Positions 34,546-46,900 of a stretch of DNA of 64,000 nt are shown here, piece by piece. Position 1 is the stretch's first letter; each line of letters begins with the position of its first letter. A program made the translations under genes and the position numbers. Source of the stretch: Paragorgia papillata (lineage: Eukaryota > Cnidaria > Anthozoa > Scleralcyonacea > Coralliidae); the NCBI GenBank assembly GCA_035771165.1, contig JAWNZC010000470.1, forward strand, positions 1,710,001 to 1,774,000, written 5' to 3'. Below the pieces are notes generated by a model that saw only the letters and a list, made by a program, of their open reading frames with translations, was not told where the DNA came from and did not search any database.

Positions 34546-35524
34546 ATATACCCCCCAAATTTTGGAAAACAATGTTATATACCCCCCATGCATGAGTTAT
34601 GGAAGAAGAAAAGTTATAATAAAAAAACTCAATTCGTAAGAAAATGCACATCTTAATTTGGGCTAGTCTGTCGGAAAAACTCTTTACATTCTTCTTCTTT
34701 TAAAAAACTCTTTACAATCTTCCCCCCAAAATGCTTTACGTATGTTGTCAACATAAAAAAAACCCAGTCCAAAACCGTCCAAAATATGAAATTTTATAAA
34801 CTTCTGAACTCAGGACTGAAAATCACCACTCAGAATGCAGGAATTGCCATTTGCGGGATTCTATATTTAAAGTCCCTAGAAAGCCTCGCGCCTACGGCGC
34901 TCGAGATCATCCCCCCCCCCCCCACCTCTCACAACAAGTTTACGCCCCTGTATTCTTGGTTGCTTAATTAAATAGTTCGCTGAATAGTTTTACATATGCA
35001 AGCCAACTATACTTTGTTTATCAGTGACTATAGCGAGCCCCCCTGTACAGTGTGAGTCACTCATCAAAATATTCCAAAATTCTTGGCACGTGACCAGCAC
35101 CAGGGTGTTCTCCGCCCCGCCATTTTGAGAAGGCCCTGGATACGAGGTTGTACCGGTCGATTATTTTCCGTCAAATGGCCGGTCCGGAAGAAAATTTGAG
35201 CGACCAAATCCCTAGCCTCCTCCGCAGGGAACTCTTTTGTTTCCTCCTGCAAAAAGGGGAACGAATGCCGTAAAATTCGTCGCCTAGTACACAAATCCCA
35301 CATTTCCCCTGGTCAAATGCGAGGGCCCAGGGTATTAAACTCAGAGTTGCCTGCAGAGGAGGGCAGGAGGCTACCAAATTCCATATTCGGTCTGCATCAT
35401 CCCATCAAACTGACTTCCGAAATTTGGTCTACTTCGGAAGTGTTTGACTATACCGTAATCCCCAGCATAGTCTCTCGTTATGTATGGTGATATATGACAT
35501 ACAACCAAACACAGTTCTACCACC

Positions 35525-35620
35525 ACACCCCAACCCCTAACCACAACCCCTCGGAAACCCTAAACCTAACCATAACCCCACGGTGGCCCTAAACCTAATC
35601 ACAACCCTCCGGGAAAATGT
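35525..35620 (-). repeat. 28-bp minisatellite family, reversed
   Basis: aaaccctaaacctaaccataa-type units are the reverse complement of the minisatellite at 17804-17895. The shared flank (cggagggttgtgattaggttt on the minus strand) shows that the two loci come from one element. Confidence 0.75.
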
Positions 35621-35740
35621 CCCGCCCCTCAGACCCCCCTGCTAAATGATCTACTGCGCATGATCAGAACCGTATACTCGCATCGGAAGTCGAACGTAAC
35701 CTCGCTAATGATGAATGATCGCACTCTTGGTTAATTCTTG

Positions 35741-35906
35741 GGTTTCACCCACGTGACCGACAGTCATATTGGATTGCTAAAACAATAGGAAATTTGTGAA
35801 TAAGAATAGAGCTAAATCCCAATGGGATTCATTTAGGACACAAATATGGCCGCCGTTTTATTGTTTTGGGGCACAAATATGGCCGCCGTGACGTCACGTG
35901 AAAGCC
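35741..35906. mobile_element. Short repeat element with CACGTGA ends and GGCCGCC units
   Basis: ggtttcacccacgtgaccg on the left pairs loosely with tcacgtgaaagcc on the right. Two copies of cacaaatatggccgccgt sit before the right end. The related element at 48384-48720 has the same ends but a longer tandem array. Confidence 0.6.
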
Positions 35907-36628
35907 ACCAATAGGAAGTTAATAAAATTAAATGTTTCATGGCAATGAGTGGCGTCCTTTCGGGCTTCTTTCGTTATTTTCCGACAAACGTTCGATTCAC
36001 GTGACTTTATGTATCAAACTAAACATGCATCGTCGGCCGGCAGTAGATCATTGCAAAATGTGCAACTGGTCTTAACAAGTTTCTGCAAGAGGTACCTAGT
36101 TGATAAGTAAAATCGTCTGGCGTTGGCCAGAGTAAAATATATAAGTAGGGACAAATATGTCCGATTGCCTGGTTGGCACTTGTTTCCAACTGTGAAACTG
36201 ACATTATGACATCTTAAGATAATTACATATTAATTGTTCTAATTGGATTAATGAAAGACGGAATTAAGAGATAGATCGTGACCTCTGGCTGGGGGTAAAA
36301 ATAAAAATATTTAAATTAAAACAAGAAAAGTGGTATAGAGGAAATATTTTCATTTAGAGAAGGTCGAGATTTTGAAATCAGTAAACTCTCGCGAAGGAGT
36401 TCAACTAGATTAGAATTAGAACGAGAGGAAGATATATGTACTATGATAAAGTCACTCGGTGAGATGTTGTGTTTAGTTCGGTGGACATGTGAGAGAATTC
36501 CTGACTGAGAGAGACTAGCCAACGCAGGCTAGAGAGACGAAACGGTCCGTTTCTTTCCCATCAAAGGCGAAACCGGAAACCCCCATGTGTTGTGAGATTT
36601 GCGTGAAAAGTAGAGAATAGTTTTATGA

Positions 36629-36653
36629 GGGGGGGGGGGGGGGGGGGGGGGGG
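36629..36653 (+). repeat. Poly-G tract
   Basis: An uninterrupted run of about 25 guanines splits block B. Its length is likely to vary and may be inaccurate in the assembly. Confidence 0.9.
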
Positions 36654-37161
36654 TTACCTCTCCAGAAGAGGTGGAAGAAAACTCATATTTGTCAAGAAAA
36701 ACACGAATACAACGGTCAAGAAAAGCATTAGGAGTTATGAAGAGAAAATTTTGAAATAACGATCCAGAAGAGTATAAAACAAACCACGTTTGAAAGACAG
36801 GGGAATGAAGCCATCAAAATTAGTAAATAATATAAACCCGTGAAAGACTGAAAGTGGGTTTACGATATTATAAACTGACGTAGAAAAGTTGTCATAGCGA
36901 TCAATTAAGACATCTAGGAAAGGAAGATGACTTCTAACTCACCGCGGTAAATGTAATATTAGAGATTTCTGTGGCGGTCGTTCGAACTCCCCAAATTAAC
37001 AAAATAAAGATTTCATGAGTGTTTTAAACAAGTTTGAACTATTCAGAGCGGCTGGCTGAGATAGCGTGACTGCCAACTTGCGATGACTTGCGTTCTCGTT
37101 TGATTAGGGCTTTAATTAAGGTAATCTTGAAAAGGACGAACATGAGAACGAAATCACGAGA
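36654..37161. other. Noncoding stretch unique to copy B
   Basis: No gene is supported. The sequence is AT-rich and not matched in copy A, so it was either lost from A or inserted in B next to the poly-G run. Confidence 0.5.
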
Positions 37162-38796
37162 GGTAGATCGCAACATTTTCCAAGGGCGAAAAACTAGGAA
37201 ATATAGTTAAAACGCAAACTGTGTCAATGGTGACCTCAGCTGTAACCTGTATATTAAGTAAATATCAAAATAATCGAATCTTGGTGTTGCATTAATCTTG
37301 GTGATTAACTTCTTAAGTGCTTACTGTCGTCTGTCATTTCTCAGGTGTGTATATCCACTAAATTCATTAAGGCACAGGAAGTCTAGAGAATTTATTGACG
37401 TGCAGTGGCTTAAAAACGAAGAGCCAAGAGTATAAAAATCCTGCCCACCCTGCAGCATAATTGCAAGAAGCATTTAAAAAGAATTGCGTTAATAGTCTTA
37501 CGTTCATCGTCCAGGCTGGATTTCTTATTTTAATCTAAGAAAAATAAATCCACGCTTTTTCTATTTTAGCCCCTATATTTTGAAATAACTTACAATTTGC
37601 TATTAGAATTTTTTAAATTTAATTTAAAACTTTTTCGAATTTAATGAAAATTTTACCGAACGTTTGGTTACATTTAGTAATTGCTATATGTAAAAGTATT
37701 GTGGAAGTGATGCATGATAATGTATTTACTCATTAAATAAAGTGATCATCATTATGATATCATAATCAACATCGTCATTATTGTCATCATCACCATCACC
37801 ATCATCATCATCATCATCGATCATCATCCTTATCATCATCACCATCACAATCATGATCATCATCATCATCATAGGTCTACACGGTAGCAGTTCCTACCAA
37901 CATGCAGTATGGTTTTTACTTGTCCTCGTTATCACGAAAGTAATCCTATTTGTACACATAGTTCAATTTGTGTTATTATTCATTGTTGACATACTTTAAC
38001 TACTAATTTCATCCGGTTTCATATTAAATATTTAGTATTTTATGCAACGAAGATTTCATTTCAAATTTCTTTTGTAATCGCTGTTTTTAATTAAAGTGCC
38101 CGATTTCAGGACAGTTTTCATTTAACACTTAAGGGACATTTAGTTTTTACGACTTTGCCTTTATTGACATTTGAGAACTGTCCTCTTTTTCGGGTTTTCG
38201 TCGATTGATGGGGGTTATTTAGATTAAGTCTAGTGTCCGACCACCTTCATTGCCTCTGTTTTGACACAGTGTGCACGTTTGCACGTTTGCAAGAATTAAG
38301 GTCTCACAAGTGTGAATCTATCTCAGAATTCAACGGTTAGTTAACGTTTATCTATTTATCCTTTCCTATGTCATTTTATATTTTCTCATTTGTTATCCGT
38401 CTGTTTGCATAAACTTTAGAACGGCATTGTTAACCACTATCACGACGTCTTTTCCTTGCCCTTGGCCAGTTGAATCGTTTGTCGCGCGCGCATTAGCAGC
38501 AGATGGCTTTTGGCCCGTATCTCCTGGTATATTGCCGCAATGGTTTTACGAATAAATTAAAGGCATGCTGACACGAAAGTAAAGAAATAGAATCTATGTC
38601 ACTTAACTCTTTACTAACCATCGTTGTTATTTGCCATTTGGCAACGATTTGATTTTCCTTGTCAATAGTGTCATCCCGACAATCCTGCGTAAATGATGTG
38701 TGAAAATCCTATGTACTTTAGAGTTATAGTTAGTGTATGACCAACCGACATCAGATCTCCTTGTCACTCGTTTAGGCTGCACCAGAGATTTCGACC

Positions 38797-38911
38797 ATGT
38801 CGTCTGGAATTTCGGTGAGATGGTTACATTTGTTTATAATTATTTGTTTCCTTGGCGTTGTATTGGGGCGACCTCCGTCAGATATCCAGCTAGGTACAGA
38901 TGAAAGACGAG
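38797..38911 (+). CDS. Signal-peptide first exon, copy B
   Basis: ATG at 38797 encodes MSSGISVRWLHL, the hydrophobic core FIIICFLGVVLG, and RPPSDIQLGTDERR. The exon ends in phase 1 at a strong donor (cgag|gtgagt). It is the nearest upstream exon in the right orientation for the SRCR exon at 44051 and has its native upstream flank, so it is the likelier authentic first exon. About 5.1 kb of intron, containing a 43-bp-TIR transposon and the right arm of the inverted duplication, separates them. Confidence 0.78.
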
Positions 38912-40488
38912 GTGAGTTACTCCGTCAGTTGTACTTTTCCGCCGCGCCACAAACTCATGTCTAGATTGGGTGATCTACTGATCTGTTATTATGTAAACTT
39001 TAAAGATCAATTTAGTTCACCGAAAAAAGCCAGCTTTTCGACTTTACTGATCACGCAAATATGAAAAACCGCAAATTAACATCTCAGTTAAGCTTTATCA
39101 GTAAAAAGAATTATTTGCGTCTCGTAATAAAACGCTGAATTATGAATAGCTTGGTTCATGATAACTAGGTGTCGAATGGCCACCTAAATCGCCGAGTGCT
39201 TAATTTGACATTCGTGTGTTGTAGCACGAATTACGAATAAAGGCTTCTTCTGATAGAAACGTGTTCTCTAATTTTGTTGTACAGTATTTTATATACAATT
39301 TCTAAACAATTATAAATTACAGTTAATAAGTGAATATGCTGAGAAAACTGCACTAACCTAGCTGTAGTCAGAGTTATTTTTATATATGTCTAAAGTCACG
39401 ATTAACGTGGTTTTCGTAAACAAACGATGAAGCACTTAACAATAAACAATAAACAAGGCTGTCTTTTTCTCCAAATGAAACTAAGAAATGTCTACATCAA
39501 AATGATCAAATCCAAACTGCGATGCTTTAACACGTTAACAATCTATGATATAATGCTACAACCATGCAATCCTAAGTTGTCTTCCAAAATATTTATGTGT
39601 CTTTGATTTCTCTCCTATTGAGGTTTGGTTTACCACACAGAGTATATAATATTTTTTTTCTTTTTCTTTTACCCAATGACAAATGTTTACAGTCACAGTT
39701 CATATCAATCTCTATCTAAGCCTGGGTAAAATATTTGGTAGATTATAATTATATGTACTTCCAAAATGATTTCAATGTATTGATTGACACGCGGGAAATA
39801 ACTAACATTTTACAAATATTCTCGTACTAAACAATCGTACATTAATAACAGACAACCTAAAATATTATTACTTAAAATAATGAAATACTCTGTTGTATAC
39901 TAAACTAGAAGTCTTTTATGAGTAAATGTTATTTATTTCTTTGTTTGTTATACTATTACTACCAAAAAGTACAAAAAGCTCTCCAAGACCATTAGTTGGT
40001 TTTCAGGCTTAACTGGCTCTCAACCCGAATTCCCTCTTACTATTTTACTTTGGATAACGTCAGACGATTTTAATTACTCGTCATTGGAAGGCCGCTCGTG
40101 CTGAAACGAGAAAACTCCGCTCTGCGGAAACAGTTCTGTTTCTTAAAGAAATGCCCATGACCACGCATTGCGTACATGCCCTGCAGGTAAGCACTAAATG
40201 CCATACCGTGAGGCCCCTTGAGCCCGCAATACTACGGTCATAGCAACTTACGTTTAAAATTTCACTTATTCGTGAGAAGGAAGTCCAGCTTGATGACTGG
40301 AAAATCGTTCGATTTCTATAGGAAATCTTGTAATTTATCGCAAACCGAACTCGTTGTGAAAAGAATAGCTATCCGTTTTCCTTTGTTTGGCAGTAATAAC
40401 TAAGCTTTCGCTTTGGAATTTGAGACAGAAACTGGGCTTTCGCGTTGGTCAATTGGTGTGAGTGTCTGAGCCTTTATGCCAAAAAAAC

Positions 40489-40529
<41 letters not shown>

Positions 40530-43500
40530 TCATCATTACACTGTGTTTCATGCTTCAAGCCGATTTTCCACTGGCGAGTTTTGTCGCGCGAAGCGACATT
40601 TCTATTGTCAAAATTTGAATAGATTGGTTCCACTCGAAAGCTCATATTAAGACAAAAGAAAAAGGCCGCTTCGCGCGACAAAATTCGCCAGTGGAAAACC
40701 ACTAACATCTATCACTGAATTTAAATTTAAATTTAAATTGCATGTTTGCGGCGGAAGTGTTAAATAATAATAATAATAATAATAAATGTCTGGTGGTATT
40801 TCCTTGAAGTTACACAATAAGTGCTTGTTGACATGGCGACAACTTGATAAAAGTTCATTTCTTTTATTGAGTAAAGGCAGAGTTCGCATCTTTTTATCCG
40901 TTTTTTAAGTCGTTAATCTTAGACAGGGCGCCCGTCTTTAAAAACGGATAAAAAAGATGCGAACTCTGCCTTACTGAGAAATTTCATATTATATTTCAGA
41001 ATTTCCCTTTACTCAATAAAAGAAATGAACTTTTATCAAGTTGTCGCCATGTCAACAAGCACTTATTGTGTAACTTCAAGGAAATACCACCAGACATTTA
41101 ACACTTCCGCCGCAGACATGCATATGTAAATTTAAATTCAGTGATACATCGTTAGGATGTTAGTCATCTGATGATTGCGTTAAGCAGTCCGCTAATGAAA
41201 CACAGTGTAATGACGACCTGTATATATATATATATCGAGCACTCTACACGTTTCTCTCTGACGAAATTAGCCGAATGCGGGCTCAAGGGGCCTCACGGTA
41301 TGGCATTTAGTGCTTACCGATACTGCATGGTATTGGCTTACTGAAACTTTCAGTGATTGAGCAATGCAAATTGTTTGCTCGGCACAAAACTCAAAGCATC
41401 TCTCAACTGACAGTGTCTGGCTGGATAGAGGTGTGTGTTAAGGCTAGTATCTGGTGCCCCCAAACCAGACAGCTTGGCAGCTAAGGGATTGCAGCAAGTG
41501 GCTGCAATTGACCTTACAAAATATTTTGGAGTCTTGGCTGTCCATGTTGGATTCACTGTACCACAGTGATTCACAGGCATGCTGATGAGTTCAGACATGG
41601 AGCAAAACAGTCCTAAAAAGTTGTCTCCAATAATGATAAAAAAAATGCAAAAGCACAAGTCCTTAAAAAATCAAAAAACAGTTGTATAAAAACACAAGTT
41701 AAAACTGTAAGATTTTGCTAACGTTTATACTGATTTGTTTTTACTTGGTTTTGAACTTGGTTTTGCTGAAGACGCCTATATTTTAGGACGTGATATAAAT
41801 GAACTTTGTTAATTTTCTCCGCTGTTTTTTCATATTTTTTACTGAAATCTTGCCTGTTACTTTTTCATGGCAATCTGATTATACTGAGGGGGTGGGGCAG
41901 GAAAAACCAGGGGGCCCAGCTTAACTGAGGCATATGAAGCCAAATTTTCTCAGGGGGGCAGCACTTTTGCCAGGGGGACCCGGCTACGCCTCTGCTGCCC
42001 AGACTGAGAAATTGCCCTTATAATTGGTCTTTGCAGCCGCCCATTGACTTGTCTTCATCAATTAACAGAATGTACCCAAGCAACCACACAACGCGGTTAA
42101 ACTAAAGCATTCCCAAAATATTAGATCTCGTATACTGTGCGGCTGAATTTTGGATATTTGTTGGCTTCCGCTGATTCAATTTTCCGCTGAAAACTCTTTG
42201 AAATTCCGCTGAAAACTCTTTGATTTTCCGCTGAAAATTCTTTGAAAACGCATTTATATTTTATATTACTAGTCTACGGTTAATTCTTACCGATTATATG
42301 CACGTAAACAACAAAATCTGTCGCAAAATAAAATAGTTCTCTACGTGTGCGAGGAAAATATGATTAAAAAATGCCGAGAAAAAAGGTTGGTTTTTGCCTT
42401 TTTTAAAAGAAAACGTATACTTGTGGTTGGCTCTAACAAAACTATTTTGTAATAAAATGTGTAAACGTTTCCATTTACTGATGTTCTATAAAAACGAGTC
42501 GACCAATGAACGAACTAAATATGATTGATCCTGTGATTTCAATAAATGCGCTTTGAAATATTAGCAATGTGGTTAATGTCGTCTATTTTGAAAATGGGCC
42601 AACAAATAAGATGAGACATAAGATCTTGAATAATGACGTAATATCTCAATCTCGTACCCAGAGCCTGCGGTCTTTTTGATCAGCGACAGGAAACCATCAG
42701 TTCTGATCGGAACCACAATGTCGAGTCAGAAAAACTTTGGGCTTCCGAACGATTTCCGAGAGGATTTAAACCAATAAACCGTACTGCTTTACTTCGTTCC
42801 GGTCAGAGCCGATGGCTCCTTGTTGCTGGACAAAAGAATCACAGGCTCAGGGTACGAGATTGATAATATAGTATACATGTTACACACAATGCCCATGCGT
42901 AAATCACGTGTTTAGTTTTTAGTCTATGAACGTTAACGTAGCTAACACATATGCAACTCCCATTATTTTTATTTCAAAATTTTTAAATCAAGAGTGGGAG
43001 GGAAATATGATTAAAAAATGCCGAGAAAAAAAAGGTTGTTTTTTGTCTTTTTAAAAAGAAAACGTACACTTGTGGTTGGCTCTAAAAAAACTATTTTGTA
43101 GTAAAATGTGTAAATGTTTCCGTTTACTAATGTTCTATAAAAACGAGTCGACGAATGAACGAACTAAATATGCTTGATCCTGCGATTTGAAAAAATACGC
43201 ATCGAAATATTAGCAATGTGGTTAATGTCGTCTATTTTGAAAATGTGATGTGATGACAAATAGGATGAGACGTAACATACTCAATCTCGTACCCAGAGCC
43301 TGCGGATTTTTTTCCAGCGACAGGAAACCATCAGCTCTGGTCGGAACCACAATGTCGAGTCAGAAAAACTTGGACTTCAACGTACTGCTTTACTTCGTTC
43401 CGGCCAGAGCCGATGGCTCCTTGTCGCTGGACAAATGGACCGCAGGCTCTGGGTGCATGTTACACACAATGCCCATGCGTAAATCATCGTGTTTAGTTTT

Positions 43501-43826
43501 TAGTCGTATGGACGTTAACGTAGCTAATTTCGGGAAAGAATTTGGGGAAAACTAACACATATACAACTCCTATTCTTTTTATTTCAAAATTTTTAAATCA
43601 AGAGTTTAAAATCTGTAAAATTTTAATTTGAAAGAAAATGACGGAATTCGTTTTTTCTCGATTTAAGAAAGTTTGGATTTGCAAAAATATCTTAAGCTTA
43701 GTATGATATGAAATAACCTTTAATGAAAGAAAAAATGACACCTTTTTAGGCTTTCGTGTTGCAATGGAGACCGGTTCAACAACATTGTTGTGGTGGATGG
43801 GTGCATGGTTGGGTGTGTGGGTTGGC

Positions 43827-43902
<76 letters not shown>

Positions 43903-46900
43903 GGATGGATGGATGGATGGATTGATAATGATGTTTATTCATGACTGACCAACATCACAAGAAGCATTTTTCAGACTAGGTTCCTGAGAAACATAAAAAT
44001 ATAAAATATAAAAAGAAATAAAATAAAAAACGTTCGACCATTTTCTTCAGAAATTCCTGTTCGATTGCGAGGCTCTGACCCAGGCAGTGGACGTGTTGAA
44101 GTGTTTTACAAAGGAAAATGGGGAACAGTTTGTGATGACAACTGGGACCTAAATGATGCTATTGTGGTTTGTCGACAACTGGGTTTTCCAGGAGCTGAAA
44201 AAGTGCTTCGTGAAAGTGACGTGCAAGACGGCCATGGCCAAATATGGTTAGATAATGTTAATTGTAATGGAAGTGAACAATTCTTATCCAACTGTGAACA
44301 TCGAGGATGGGGAATACATGACTGTACACACAAAGAAGATGCTGGAGTAGAATGTGTTGTGCCAGGTATTAATATTTTAAATAGTTTCTTATGTCAGCCG
44401 ACTGTACAACTGGTCATCTAGACTAATGGTTTTTTTTTATGGTAAGTACTTTGTGTTAGGTCTACATAATAGTTTGCATATATAAGTAAACTAGAAATTA
44501 TACGGGCGTGCGCTAAACGTCGTACAATATATGAATTTAATTCAGACGAATTTAATTGCTTGAATTTTATTCGACGAAACTGCGACGTATAACCCGATTA
44601 AATTCGTCTCGGCAATTAAATTCGTCTGAGTCAGACGGATAATGCGACGATAATGCGTATTCGAGTTACACGATGAATTATCGTCAGGTCGAATTAAATG
44701 TTACTCTTCCGTCTGTGACTATTCGACGCCATGTTTTCAAGAAATTCGACTGAAATTCGACGTTTAAGGTGGATCCACACAGTTTCTTGAAAAATGGAAA
44801 ATACAAATTTGAGAGTCCAAAACACGTGCATAAACAATTCGAAAAAAGAATAAAACTAAATGTTATGCATAATTAAACAGTCTGACAATAAAAAATTGTT
44901 ACCAAATAAATAGCAACAGTTGTTGCTATGGCAACAATGACGTTTCAAAATGGCTGCCAATTACCCTTCAAACTAATTTAATTCGAAAAAATCTTTGGTG
45001 ACCCCCAATTTTTATTCCATTAGAACTTTTCTTGAAGTATGAGTGATCAATAGGCCGATTTAAAAAAAATTCTGTAGAACGAATAATTTTTCCCCCGGAA
45101 AAATCATGTTAATTTTTAAAAAATTTCATTCTACAGAATTTTTTTAAAATTGGGCTATTGATTACTCATACTTCAAGGAAAGTTTTAATGAAAGAAAAAT
45201 TGGGGGTCACCAAAGTTTTTTTCGGTGACTTTTTTTTTCATTTTGTTTTCATGAATTATTAATGAGTTTGAGAATAGTAGTCCTAACCATCACTTTAACC
45301 CAAACTATAATGTGGACATATATAAAGTCGACGTTTTTCAATCTGTTTTAGAAATTCCCGAGTGCACTCTGGGTGATGGCAGTTGTGGAAATAATTCACA
45401 ATGCGTTAACATTGATGGCAGTCTTATGTGCAAATGCAATATTGGTTATTTTAGAAATGCAACAACGTGTAATGGTATGTGCAACTATACAACTCTAAGA
45501 AAATTTTTTTTTAAAAATTGATAAAATATGTATATCAACAGAAAAGGCAAAATTGAAATATAGATTAATAGATTGCGACTACACCATGTATAGTTGAATA
45601 TTTTAATTGCCGAGCTTTCGTCCTTGAGACTCAGGACGTCTTCAGAGCTGAATGACAATTCGTAAGCTCAGCAATTAGAATGTTCAATTATACATAGTGT
45701 AATCCGCAATCAATCAATTAATCTAAATTACATTTCACTATGCAAAACGTCAAATCTTTAATAAAATTGAAATACAGTGGACCTCTAATTAGCGGACACT
45801 CTATCCAGCGTACACCTCTAAGAGGCTGTTTATATGGAAGGCGGGACAGGACGTAGACGGGACGTTTTTCATCCCGGGTTTATATGAGAATGTTTTCAGG
45901 CGGGACAGTTGCGACAGGACGTTTCACAACACGAAAGTTGTAAAAATCACATAACAGAAAAATAAATAGAATTTGACGTATTATAAAGAGCTGCTGTCCT
46001 CCTACTAGCCGTTATCACTCATTTGTATTGAATAAAACAGCTTAAGAATCAAAATAAATACTCGACCGGTTAGGCGGGACAGAGCATTTATATGGCGAAA
46101 ATTGTCCCACACAAGCCGGGATCCCGGTTTCCTCAACTGGGATCCCGCTTTGCCTGGACGGGACGAAAAACGTCCCGGCAAACATCTTTCCATATAAACG
46201 GAACGGGATAAATATGAGAGATATACATGCATGGTGAGATCCCGTTTAACGTCCCGTCCCGGCAAACATCCCGTCCCGCCTCCCATGTAAACAGCCCCTA
46301 ATTAACGGACACTTGGTGAAGTTTCCAAACGACACATTACTATATTCCCCCAACCTCTATCCAGCGGACACCTCTCACAAGTAATTAACGGACGTATGAA
46401 ACGTTCCCGTCGGAGTCCGCTAATTAGAAGTTCCACTGTGTTACACATTATTTTACGTACTGGGATATTTTAGATTGTCTTAACTCCTTCTGGGCTGTAT
46501 CCGACTCTTAAATCTAGTACAGTCAGTGGAACCTCTAATTAGTGGACACCGACGGGAACGTTTCATACGCCCGTTAATTAGAGGTGTCCGCTGGATGGAG
46601 GTTGGGGGAATATAGTAATAGGGACCTTAAGATGCTAGGACGACGACGGCGGTTAAAAAGCAATTCAAATTTTAGCATTAAAAAGAAGTCACGGTTAACT
46701 GACTACTGTATTCAATACTTGAAGCTTGTTTTATAATTTTCAAAGTGTTAAAACGGTTGCAGTGTCTGTGTTCAGGCAATCTCAGACAACAGTTCTCATC
46801 ACCCCACGAGTCAACGTCGTCCTGAAGACGTGAAAATGCTTTGAGTGGCGTTGTATACAGAGCGAGGACGGTATTCAGATTACTCTTGGGACTAGAAATT

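Larger units (their letters stand above)
34570..39955 (+). repeat. Segmental duplication, copy B
   Basis: Counterpart of copy A (20795-30930), in the same orientation and order but shorter because it lacks most of the copy A insertions. It carries an intact signal-peptide exon at 38797. Unique to B are 35107-35360 and 36600-37160, the latter with a pure G run. The inverted repeats 32530-34350 and 41995-44445 flank it. Confidence 0.88.
41995..44445 (+). repeat. Inverted duplication, right arm
   Basis: Reverse-complement partner of 32530-34350. It is longer because a ~550-bp block has been tandemly duplicated inside it (about 42361-42930 and 43006-43520, both with aaaaaatgccgagaaaaaa, the tcgaccaatgaacgaacta type segment and the cagagcctgcgg block). 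It contains the functional-looking SRCR exon at 44051-44365. Confidence 0.85.

Noticed and set aside
41350..41658. 102-codon minus-strand frame
   Set aside because: No recognisable domain, splice context or homology to other parts of the window; left as unresolved noncoding DNA.
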